This document shows, one piece after another, positions 6,133 through 12,162 of a stretch of DNA of 12,162 nt (position 1 is the first letter of the stretch; each line of letters begins with the position of its first letter). Where the stretch lies: assembly GCA_030672375.1 (NCBI GenBank), contig DAOVGP010000033.1:1-12162 (forward strand). Reading direction: 5' to 3'. The notes under the pieces were generated by a model. It was given only the letters and a program-made list of their open reading frames with translations. It did no database searches and was not told the origin of the DNA. This stretch comes from Candidatus Aenigmatarchaeota archaeon (GTDB taxonomy: Archaea; Aenigmatarchaeota; Aenigmatarchaeia; CG10238-14). The position numbers and the translations under genes were made by a program.

Positions 6133-8094
6133 TTAACCAGACCCTTTGTAACCGACTATTTTCTTAAGTTTTTCTATGGATTCTGGATTTGATAGAGTTG
6201 TTATATTACCTAAAGTCTGATCTGTCATCAGATTCTTAAGAATTCTTCTCATTATCTTCCCGCTTCTTGTCTTCGGAAGATCTTCTACAAATATTATTTC
6301 ACCGGGTCTAGCAGTAGGTCCTATTACTTTCTCTACTTGTTTTACTAATTCTTTCTTGAGAACATCAGAAGGTTTTCTTCCAGTAGTTATTACAAAAGCG
6401 ACTGGAACTTCACCCTTGATTTTATGTGGACTTCCCACCACGGCACATTCTATCACGGCATCATGTTTATTCAATGCATCTTCCACCTCAGCTGTTGATA
6501 GTCTATGTCCTGCTACTTTCAATACATCGTCCACTCTCCCTGTCAAACGGATATTACCTGTTTTATCCCAGAATCTAGCACCATCACTAGTGTAATAATA
6601 TTTATCGCCATAAACACTCCAATAGGTTTTTTTATACCTCTTTGGATTTTTGAAAACCCCTCTAAGCATACCAGGTGGGAATGGATTTTTCATGACTAAA
6701 TATCCACCTTCACCAACAGGTACTGGTTTTCCACTCTCGTCAAGAATATCATTTTTCGTTCCAGGGAATCCTCTCCCAGCTACTGTAGGTATGAAAGGGC
6801 CAATACCTGGTAATGCATTAATTAAAGTACCGCCAGTTTCAGTTTGCCACCAAGTATCAATAACTGGACATCTTCCACCTCCAATATGTTTAAAATACCA
6901 CATCCAAGCATCATTGTCAATGGGTTCACCCACAGTTCCAAGAATTCGAATACTACTCAGATCATGTTTTTTAGGCCATTCGTTTCCCCATTGCATGAAC
7001 ATTCTTATAGCAGTTGGAGCTGTATAAAAAATAGTCACACCATGATTTTCAATTATTTCCCACCATCTATCACATTCAGGATAATTAGGTGCACCTTCAT
7101 AATGTATCATTGTTGCACCAATCAAGAGTGGACCATAACAACCATAAGTATGACCTGTAATCCAACCAACATCTGCAGTACACCAGAATAAGTCTTCATC
7201 ATGAATATCAAAGTCCCATTTAGTTGTCCAGTACGCTTGTGTTAGATAACCTCCTGTAGCATGTATAATTCCTTTTGGTTTACCTGTAGTACCACTAGTA
7301 TAAAGGATGAACAGAGTGTCTTCACTGTTCATAATCTCTGGTTTATAGTATAATTTTGCATTTTTCATTAGTTCATGCCACCAATGGTCTCTTCCTTTGA
7401 CCATTTTGACATCATTTCCCATCCTTTTAACAACTACAACATGTTTTATTTTAGTTCCTTTTACCCCTATATCGGCATTGGTCTTAAGATTTATCGTTTT
7501 ACCTTTTCTATAATAACCATCGGCTGTAACAAGAACCTTGGCTTCAACATCGTTCATTCTCTGATTAAGTGATTGTCCGCTGAAAGCAGAGAATACCACG
7601 CTATGTATAGCTCCTATACGGGCACAAGCTAACATCGCCATCTGAACTTCAGGAATCATCGGTAGATATATTCCAACTCTATCTCCTTTCTTCACACCAA
7701 GTTTTTTCAAGACATTGGCGAATTTGTTAACCTCACGGTAAAGATCATAGTATGTTAAAATTCTACATTCCTCATTAACGGGTTCAGGTATCCATATGAT
7801 CGCGACTTTATTCCTTCTCCAAGATTCAACATGTCTATCCAAAGCATTGTAACAAGCATTCAGTTTTCCACCAATGAACCATTTGAAGTAAGGTGGTTTC
7901 CACTCATAAGTTTTTTTCCATTTTTTAAACCAATCTAATCCTTCACGAGCAAGTTTACCCCAGAACGCTACTGGGTTTTTTAATGCTTTCTTATAAATAC
8001 TCGCATTAGTTACCCAAGCCTTTTTCTTGAGATCGTCTGACGGAAGAAAAGTTCCTCTCGGACCTTTTTTTACCCATTTTATAGGTTTTTTCAT
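6133..8094 (-). CDS. acs: Acetyl-CoA synthetase, AMP-forming
   Basis: The enzyme activates acetate in two steps (acetate + ATP to acetyl-AMP, then to acetyl-CoA) in the cytoplasm. The 653-residue length is typical of Acs. The N-terminal ACAS domain is present, as are the P-loop YTSGTTGKPKG (265-275), TWWQTETGG (414-422), the hinge region around GRVDDVLKVAGHRLSTAEVE (519-538) and the catalytic-lysine motif PKTRSGKIMRR (607-617, Lys613). By comparison with Salmonella Acs, the acetate-pocket positions correspond to Ile312, Thr313, Val388 and Trp415. The bulky Trp favours acetate over longer acids, and the Val-to-Ile change is conservative. Lys613 is the residue acetylated in regulated homologues. 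A TATA-like box lies just upstream, and the gene follows acdA by 45 bases, so it may be transcribed both with acdA and alone. Confidence 0.93.
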   Translation of the reverse strand: MKKPIKWVKKGPRGTFLPSDDLKKKAWVTNASIYKKALKNPVAFWGKLAREGLDWFKKWKKTYEWKPPYFKWFIGGKLNACYNALDRHVESWRRNKVAIIWIPEPVNEECRILTYYDLYREVNKFANVLKKLGVKKGDRVGIYLPMIPEVQMAMLACARIGAIHSVVFSAFSGQSLNQRMNDVEAKVLVTADGYYRKGKTINLKTNADIGVKGTKIKHVVVVKRMGNDVKMVKGRDHWWHELMKNAKLYYKPEIMNSEDTLFILYTSGTTGKPKGIIHATGGYLTQAYWTTKWDFDIHDEDLFWCTADVGWITGHTYGCYGPLLIGATMIHYEGAPNYPECDRWWEIIENHGVTIFYTAPTAIRMFMQWGNEWPKKHDLSSIRILGTVGEPIDNDAWMWYFKHIGGGRCPVIDTWWQTETGGTLINALPGIGPFIPTVAGRGFPGTKNDILDESGKPVPVGEGGYLVMKNPFPPGMLRGVFKNPKRYKKTYWSVYGDKYYYTSDGARFWDKTGNIRLTGRVDDVLKVAGHRLSTAEVEDALNKHDAVIECAVVGSPHKIKGEVPVAFVITTGRKPSDVLKKELVKQVEKVIGPTARPGEIIFVEDLPKTRSGKIMRRILKNLMTDQTLGNITTLSNPESIEKLKKIVGYKGSG

Positions 8095-8120
8095 TATATT
8101 CCCTTTTAGATTTTTTAACT

Positions 8121-8129
8121 TAAATTATT
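8121..8129 (-). promoter_or_regulatory. TATA-like box for acs
   Basis: AATAATTTA on the minus strand, in the 45-base gap behind acdA, is centred about 31 bases before the acs ATG at 8094. This implies a leader of only a few bases. A weak GGG at 8101-8103 is the only Shine-Dalgarno-like element. Confidence 0.38.
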
Positions 8130-8139
8130 TTGAAGTGTT

Positions 8140-9525
8140 TTAATTAATTTTTTTCTTATTGAATTGTTCTCCATATTTCACAAGAGATGCCATTGCACTC
8201 GCGACTCTTCCTGGTGTTTGATAAACAGGTATTCCATTTCTTTCCAAGATTCTTGAGAGTTTTATAGTGAAATCACCACCGGCAGAACAGCAAAGGATTG
8301 GTTTTCTATGTTTTTTCATGTCATCAAGAACATCAGTAATTTTCAACTCTAAAGTAGGAACTTGGAAAAGCGTTATAGCAATAACTCCATCGTATTCATT
8401 AGAACTCAGACATGCATCTAAAACTACTCTATATCTCTCTGCAGTAACATCCCCAGTAAGATCTATAGGATTTTTTAAACTCCCGTATGATGGGATGTTC
8501 TTCTTAATTTTATTTTTTAATTTTTCTAAAGGTTCTGGTGTTTGTAGTCCATGCTTCTCACACTCATCCACAGCCAGAACACCAAAACCACCACCATTCG
8601 TTACTATAGCAATTCTATTACCTTTTGGTATTGGTTGAGTAGAAAAGGCCTTAGCAAAATCAAACAACTCCTCCCAATTATTTGCCTCGATTAAACCAGT
8701 TTGTTTGAAAACAGAATAATAAATTTTTGCAGAACCGGCTAAGGCTCCTGTATGACTAGCAACTGCTTTCCTTCCCATCTTTGATTTTCCGCCCTTTAAA
8801 ATGATTGTTGGTTTTTTATTACTCGTTTTCCTAGCAACTTTTACAAATCTTTTTCCATCTATAACTCCTTCCAGGAAAACAGTAATTACTTTTGTTTTTT
8901 TATCATCAGCTAAATATTCAATCAGGTCACATTCATTGATGTCCATGCCATTCTCATAAGATATGAATTTACTGATGCCAGTCTGTTCTTTCGCCAACCA
9001 GTCTAGTATGGTTGAACCAACAGAACCCGATTGACTGATGTAACCAATGTTACCAGTAGGTGGTCTACCAAGCCTGTCTCTAGATAAGAAGAGAGTATCA
9101 ACTTTTGTGTAAGGGTCGAATACTCCCAAGCAATTGGGTCCCATGACTCTGGTTTGAGATCCTTCGATGATATGTTTTAGTTTTATCTCGAGTTTTTTAC
9201 CTTCTTCTCCAGTTTCAGAAAATCCACCGGAGACGATGATAACTGCTTTAACTCCCTTACTAACACAATCTTTCAAAACTTTAGGAACTACCTTTGCTGG
9301 AATTATTATAACTGCTAAATCAATATCATCAGGGATTTGTAAAATAGATCTGTAAACTTTCTGACCTAGTATAGGAGTTGTATCTGGATTAACAGGATAA
9401 ACTTTTCTCTCTGATATGTTACCAAGAAAGTTGGTGAAAATTACATATCCTAATTTTTCTGGTTTATGAGAAGCTCCTATTATTGCAACGGATTTGGGAT
9501 TAAAAAAATAATCTAATTGTCTCAT
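8140..9525 (-). CDS. acdA: Acetyl-CoA synthetase (ADP-forming) alpha subunit
   Basis: This is the alpha chain of the ADP-forming acyl-CoA synthetase, which interconverts acetyl-CoA + ADP + phosphate with acetate + ATP + CoA. It conserves energy at the end of fermentation in archaea. The 461 residues match the usual separate alpha subunit. Visible parts are an N-terminal CoA-binding Rossmann domain (SVAIIGASHKPEKLG, 12-26), MGPNCLG (128-134), a ligase domain starting at GYISQSGSVG (161-170), and the phosphohistidine motif ASHTGALAGS (256-265) with His258. The C-terminal domain contains TNGGGFGVLAVDECE. The ATP-grasp beta subunit, needed for ADP phosphorylation, is not encoded in this window and must be elsewhere if the enzyme works as usual. 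The gene diverges from the SRP RNA across an 83-base gap and has a TATA-like box about 30 bases before its ATG. Confidence 0.92.
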   Translation of the reverse strand: MRQLDYFFNPKSVAIIGASHKPEKLGYVIFTNFLGNISERKVYPVNPDTTPILGQKVYRSILQIPDDIDLAVIIIPAKVVPKVLKDCVSKGVKAVIIVSGGFSETGEEGKKLEIKLKHIIEGSQTRVMGPNCLGVFDPYTKVDTLFLSRDRLGRPPTGNIGYISQSGSVGSTILDWLAKEQTGISKFISYENGMDINECDLIEYLADDKKTKVITVFLEGVIDGKRFVKVARKTSNKKPTIILKGGKSKMGRKAVASHTGALAGSAKIYYSVFKQTGLIEANNWEELFDFAKAFSTQPIPKGNRIAIVTNGGGFGVLAVDECEKHGLQTPEPLEKLKNKIKKNIPSYGSLKNPIDLTGDVTAERYRVVLDACLSSNEYDGVIAITLFQVPTLELKITDVLDDMKKHRKPILCCSAGGDFTIKLSRILERNGIPVYQTPGRVASAMASLVKYGEQFNKKKIN

Positions 9526-9550
9526 GAGAATAATTTGTTTTTCCTTGATT

Positions 9551-9560
9551 AAATTTATGA
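9551..9560 (-). promoter_or_regulatory. TATA-like box for acdA
   Basis: TCATAAATTT on the minus strand is centred about 30 bases before the acdA ATG at 9525. It is placed back to back with the SRP RNA promoter, so the 83-base gap appears to be a divergent promoter region. Confidence 0.4.
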
Positions 9561-9570
9561 TTCAGAAAAA

Positions 9571-9587
9571 TGAGAAACTATTTAAGA
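9571..9587 (+). promoter_or_regulatory. SRP RNA promoter (BRE plus TATA box)
   Basis: GAGAAACTATTTAAG contains a purine-rich BRE-like element followed by a TATA box (about 9578-9586). The box is centred 26-27 bases before the predicted RNA 5' end at 9609, which is the classic archaeal distance. Confidence 0.6.
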
Positions 9588-9608
9588 ATGGTAAAAGTAT
9601 TAAGTATT

Positions 9609-9886
9609 TGCAAGGAGCCTACGGTCGGGAGGGTACCGGCCTCCTGTATCGCAAGTCCGGTTTATGGCGAGACCGCAGTCTGAGGGCGGTTTGGTTTCAT
9701 GTTCAGGCCCATGTCTTGGACTGAGAAGCCTCGTCTCCCAGGACCACTTGCATATTGAACAGATCAGATCCGGAAGGAAGCAGTCATAAGATGTGTAATT
9801 TGGTGCTTGCGAGCTCGCGGGGTGGAGAAAGAGACTTGGACTAACCTGGTCATGAAGTTGAATCCACCGAAGACGTGCTCCTTGCA
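9609..9886 (+). ncRNA. ffs: Archaeal signal recognition particle RNA (7S RNA)
   Basis: This RNA is the scaffold of the signal recognition particle, which targets membrane and secreted proteins co-translationally. The ends 9609-9618 (TGCAAGGAGC) and 9877-9886 (GCTCCTTGCA) are perfectly complementary over 10 bases, forming helix 1, a feature of archaeal SRP RNA. The conserved SRP54-binding hairpin (helix 8) is at about 9757-9790: TCAGATCCGGAAGGAAGCAG with the GGAA tetraloop at 9772-9775 and the asymmetric-loop AGCAG on its 3' side. A G+C-rich hairpin just after it (about 9801-9826) is in the place of helix 6, the SRP19 site. The Alu domain is at the 5' end, with TGTAT at 9645-9649 in the place of the UGUNR motif. 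The length of 278 is close to the archaeal norm of about 300. G+C content is visibly higher than in the surroundings. The short TTTT at 9887-9890 may end transcription. Confidence 0.95.
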
Positions 9887-9903
9887 TTTTCATTGTGATT
9901 GAA

Positions 9904-10662
9904 ATGAAGGAAATATTTGCGATAATCGTTATTTTGTTGATTTTTTTGACTGTGTACACTCTACTTTATAACATAACTATGTTGTCAGAGACGAAAATCG
10001 AAAAAAAATCTTATATTGAAGAATTCCAGTTCGTGGAGCAAGCCTATCTTAATGAAACCAGTGCAACTATAATTAAAGTACCGGCAGTGGATAGAGAAGG
10101 AAATGGAGTCATGGCAACATTGTCTGTCGAGGTGAAACCTGGTATCGGCAGGACTCTTGTTGACATAAATCAAATATTATTCTGGGTGGACACACAAGGT
10201 TCTATTAGGATAGCAAAGATTGTGGCAGCAAATGTAACAGGTTTAGACCTTTCAAAATACGATATTATTTATTCCATTCAAGCAAATGCTTCAGTTATTG
10301 AAGGCCCTTCAGCTGGAGCGGCCATGAGTATAGCAACTATAGTTGAATTAGAAAACAAGACCATAAACAAAGATGTAACTATCTCTGGTACCTTGGATGA
10401 GAAAGGAATTATAGGGCAAGTGGCTGGAATCGTTGCGAAAGCACAAGCTGCAGAAGATAATGGCATGAATCTTTTCCTAGTCCCTGAAGGGCAAAAGACG
10501 TATACGACTTATTCAGAAGAGAAGAAGTGTGAACAATATGTCTTCACTACTATTTGCAGAACAGAGATAAAATCAGTGAAGGTAGATGTCGAGGAAGAAG
10601 TTGAAATTGGAATACAAGAAATTAGTAATATAAAAGAAGCATTAAAATATTTCCTAACCTAA
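9904..10662 (+). CDS. Membrane-anchored Lon-like S16 serine protease domain protein
   Basis: This is an archaeal stand-alone Lon-type proteolytic domain (like COG1750) with no AAA+ ATPase, anchored by one N-terminal transmembrane helix (about residues 3-23). Numbered from ATG 9904, the catalytic Ser is about residue 136 in EGPSAGAAM and the Lys is about residue 179 in GQVAGIVAKAQAA. Together they give the Ser-Lys dyad of family S16. A substrate-domain-like segment precedes the active site, and two cysteines (209 and 218) could form a disulfide if the domain faces outward. A GTG at 9895 is a possible earlier start. I prefer ATG 9904 because GTGAT just before it resembles a Shine-Dalgarno element and the GTG lies only 8 bases past helix 1 of the SRP RNA. 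The next gene, an M50-like protease, follows by 9 bases. Substrate unknown. Confidence 0.85.
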   Translation: MKEIFAIIVILLIFLTVYTLLYNITMLSETKIEKKSYIEEFQFVEQAYLNETSATIIKVPAVDREGNGVMATLSVEVKPGIGRTLVDINQILFWVDTQGSIRIAKIVAANVTGLDLSKYDIIYSIQANASVIEGPSAGAAMSIATIVELENKTINKDVTISGTLDEKGIIGQVAGIVAKAQAAEDNGMNLFLVPEGQKTYTTYSEEKKCEQYVFTTICRTEIKSVKVDVEEEVEIGIQEISNIKEALKYFLT

Positions 10663-10671
10663 TTTTTATTT

Positions 10672-11277
10672 ATGAAAATTTTTACTGGTACAGAAATAAG
10701 AGATATCATCGTCTCTATCCTAATCGTATCTGTAATATTCTGGATATACGTATTTGCTTTTCCTGATATTGCAGGTTTCTTCGTCTCACTAGTAATAGTT
10801 TTCTTCTCTTTCTTCTGTCATGAGATATCTCATGAATTTGTTGCGAAAAAACTCGGTTGTATGGCGACTTATAGAATATGGCCCCTAGGCCTTTTGTTGG
10901 GAATCATGTCGATCTTTTTCGGGCTGATTGGACTCAAGAGTTATTTCATACCAATAATAATAGTGGGATGTGTGGAAATAATGCCGTACAGATTTGGAAG
11001 ATGGGGATTTAAAGTTGTCAAGTTGAGTGTAAGAGACATTGGTGTAATATCATTAGCAGGAACAGGACTGAACGTATTTTTTGCAGTATTCTTTAAATTG
11101 TTCCCAGGTTCGATATTCCATAATCTAAGTTATTTCAACGGTCTTTTTGCTTTATTAAATCTCATTCCCATTCCTCCTTTGGATGGGAGTAAAATCTTCA
11201 TGTGGAAAATGTGGTTCTGGTTGTTCCTGATTTTTATATCAGTTTTATCAGTAGCATCATCCATAGGTTTTATTTGA
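10672..11277 (+). CDS. M50-family (site-2-protease-like) membrane metalloprotease
   Basis: This is a polytopic membrane protein of 201 residues with five or six hydrophobic segments. The zinc-binding motif HEISH (His50, Glu51, His54) lies in a membrane segment, and a late NLIPIPPLDGSK (163-174) supplies the third zinc ligand Asp171, as in the NPDG motif of site-2 proteases. The central AGTGLN element (129-134) corresponds to the GxxxN pairing loop. These proteins cleave transmembrane substrates, often after a first cut by another protease. No PDZ or CBS domain is present, so it is a minimal archaeal form. It starts 9 bases after the S16 protease gene and probably shares its transcript. A joint proteolytic function is suggested only by adjacency. 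Confidence 0.88.
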   Translation: MKIFTGTEIRDIIVSILIVSVIFWIYVFAFPDIAGFFVSLVIVFFSFFCHEISHEFVAKKLGCMATYRIWPLGLLLGIMSIFFGLIGLKSYFIPIIIVGCVEIMPYRFGRWGFKVVKLSVRDIGVISLAGTGLNVFFAVFFKLFPGSIFHNLSYFNGLFALLNLIPIPPLDGSKIFMWKMWFWLFLIFISVLSVASSIGFI

Positions 11278-11292
11278 TTGATGATAACATCA

Positions 11293-11300
11293 CTTATATC
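11293..11300 (+). promoter_or_regulatory. TATA-like box before the DedA-family gene
   Basis: CTTATATC lies in the 55-base gap after the M50 gene, about 36 bases before the ATG at 11333. AGTGAG at 11322-11327 could be a Shine-Dalgarno element at 5-base spacing. Both are weak, and read-through from the upstream genes is equally possible. Confidence 0.28.
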
Positions 11301-11332
11301 CTAGTCAAACTAATTATTCTAAGTGAGAACGA

Positions 11333-11851
11333 ATGACCTTCACAGAGATGATCATAAACATAATCACTAACAGTGAAAGTTTTGTAAATGAGTGGGGTTA
11401 CTTGGGCATATTTATAGTATCATTGGTTAGTGCTTCTTCAATAATATTCCCTATACCAGGTTTCATAATAATATTCACATTTGGTGCAATATTTGATCCA
11501 TTTTTAGTTGCGCTGTTCGGATCTTTAGGAGCAACAATCGGTAACATAACGGGTTATTTTCTAGGTTTGGGTGGGAAAGAGATACTAGAAGATAAATATG
11601 GTAAGAAGTTAGATAAGATAAAAGAAGGTTTCAAAAAATACAAGGGACCTTTATGGATAGTCATATTGAATGCTAGCCCTTTACCTGAAGATCTCGTGAG
11701 TATTTTCTGTGGTATCGTAAGATATGATTTTAAAAAATACATGTTAGCAACATTCATAGGTCAATTGATATTGGCTCTAATCTTAGCTTATTCTGGTTTC
11801 TATTCAGTGAATTGGGTTCTAGATTATTTTGGATTGGGAATGGTGTTCTAA
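11333..11851 (+). CDS. DedA / VTT-domain (SNARE-associated) membrane protein
   Basis: This is a 172-residue polytopic membrane protein of the DedA/VTT superfamily. Bacterial and eukaryotic relatives have been linked to lipid scrambling or flipping and membrane homeostasis; the archaeal role is not established. The family layout is visible: an N-terminal amphipathic segment with WGYLGIFIVSL (21-31), a helix-turn stretch with the Pro-rich SIIFPIPGFIII (36-47), and GSLGATIGNITGYFLG (63-78), which matches the conserved G-x-x-x-G-x-x-x-G-Y-x-x-G signature. After a short charged stretch come LNASPLPEDLVSIFCGIVRYDFKKY (112-136), corresponding to the R/N-x-x-P region, and a last membrane helix (about 137-155). 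The usual arginine of that loop is replaced by Asn112. The stop codon overlaps the stop of the convergent methyltransferase gene by 3 bases. Confidence 0.82.
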   Translation: MTFTEMIINIITNSESFVNEWGYLGIFIVSLVSASSIIFPIPGFIIIFTFGAIFDPFLVALFGSLGATIGNITGYFLGLGGKEILEDKYGKKLDKIKEGFKKYKGPLWIVILNASPLPEDLVSIFCGIVRYDFKKYMLATFIGQLILALILAYSGFYSVNWVLDYFGLGMVF

Positions 11852-12162
11852 GTTAATTTAATATCAATACAGTATTTATTAGTTCTTGGGGAGTAAGGCA
11901 ATATTTTTCTTATCTTGAAATTAATCTTTCTTTTGGTTTTTTTCATTAGGACACCGATGATTGCTTTAACTTTTTCTTCCATACATTCTTCTCTTTCAAT
12001 CACATACAGATGAATTATTCCACTACCATCCTTCAAACATCTGTAGGCTGTGGTAAGAAAGTTTAAACTTTCATGGGGTAGAGGTATTATAACTCTATCA
12101 CATCTCCCATACCAGTTTTTTGCTTTTCCCCTAACATCTCCCAGAACAGGGATCATTCGATT
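11848..12162 (-). CDS. Trm5/TYW2-like tRNA methyltransferase, C-terminal part (5' end outside window)
   Basis: This is the C-terminal part of a class I SAM-dependent methyltransferase of the Trm5/TYW2 (Met_10) group. In archaea these enzymes make m1G37 in tRNA or take part in wyosine formation at the same position. Visible are a GDVRG segment (SAM-binding strand 4 region), DRVIIPLPHESLNFLTTA, which corresponds to the family motif DRVIMNLPxxAxxFL, and a GIIHLYVIEREE strand (family GGxIHYY). The terminal IKLT strand follows. The frame remains open to the last base of the window (codons AAT, CGA before the ATG at 12156), so the ATG is internal and the gene begins to the right. Pro replaces the usual Asn in the NLP motif, which points to a divergent or Trm5a/TYW2-like paralogue rather than a standard Trm5b. 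Subtype uncertain. Confidence 0.8.
   Translation of the reverse strand, partial: NRMIPVLGDVRGKAKNWYGRCDRVIIPLPHESLNFLTTAYRCLKDGSGIIHLYVIEREECMEEKVKAIIGVLMKKTKRKINFKIRKILPYSPRTNKYCIDIKLT

Noticed and set aside
6356..7572. Several plus-strand frames opposite acs
   Set aside because: All are antisense to a well-conserved acetyl-CoA synthetase and have shadow-like composition.
8140..9525. Complete ADP-forming synthetase (alpha-beta fusion)
   Set aside because: The frame stops after 461 residues, the normal alpha-subunit length, with no ATP-grasp domain.
9524..9959. Open frames on both strands across the SRP RNA
   Set aside because: They resemble no protein family and lie on a sequence fully explained by the SRP RNA and its promoters.
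1..12162. CRISPR array, tRNA genes, insertion sequences or toxin-antitoxin pairs
   Set aside because: The gaps between genes are short, and I found no regularly spaced repeats, no T-loop (GGTTCAAATC-like) sequence and no transposase motifs.

Overview
The window (about 12 kb, AT-rich) is chromosomal DNA from an archaeon. The evidence is an RNA polymerase subunit L (Rpb11-like) gene, a diphthamide synthase Dph2 gene, an archaeal-type 7S SRP RNA, an archaeal Lon-like S16 protease, a separate ADP-forming acetyl-CoA synthetase alpha subunit, TATA-like boxes about 25 bases before start codons or RNA starts, and GGTG-type Shine-Dalgarno sequences. The lineage cannot be fixed from the sequence; a small-genome or uncultured (DPANN-like) archaeon is only a guess.

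Layout. (1) Positions 1-2466, plus strand: a compact operon of a rhomboid protease (cut by the left edge), dph2, a METTL5-type rRNA adenine methyltransferase and rpoL. (2) 2506-3159, plus strand: a membrane-anchored coiled-coil protein with cysteines in one heptad register. (3) 3209-4309, minus strand: a PflX-like radical SAM protein. (4) 4316-6076, minus strand: an intact DUF1846/UPF0371 gene flanked by the two ends of a CTP synthase gene (pyrG). The first 20 pyrG codons lie upstream and about the last 25 lie downstream, in the same orientation and order. (5) 6133-9525, minus strand: AMP-forming acetyl-CoA synthetase (acs) and the ADP-forming acetyl-CoA synthetase alpha subunit (acdA), a module for acetate/acetyl-CoA interconversion. 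(6) 9609-9890, plus strand: SRP RNA with its own TATA box, followed almost at once by a membrane-anchored S16 protease, an M50 site-2-type metalloprotease and a DedA/VTT membrane protein. (7) 11848-12162, minus strand: the C-terminal part of a Trm5/TYW2-like tRNA methyltransferase, cut by the right edge, whose stop codon overlaps that of the DedA gene.

The most notable observation is the in-place disruption of pyrG. A DUF1846 gene, a family known mainly from bacteria, occupies the interior of pyrG, and the gene's old promoter and 5' end appear to have been kept as its leader. The other main points are the cysteine ladder in the coiled-coil protein, the coexistence of AMP- and ADP-forming acetyl-CoA synthetases, and a cluster of membrane proteases directly behind the SRP RNA.
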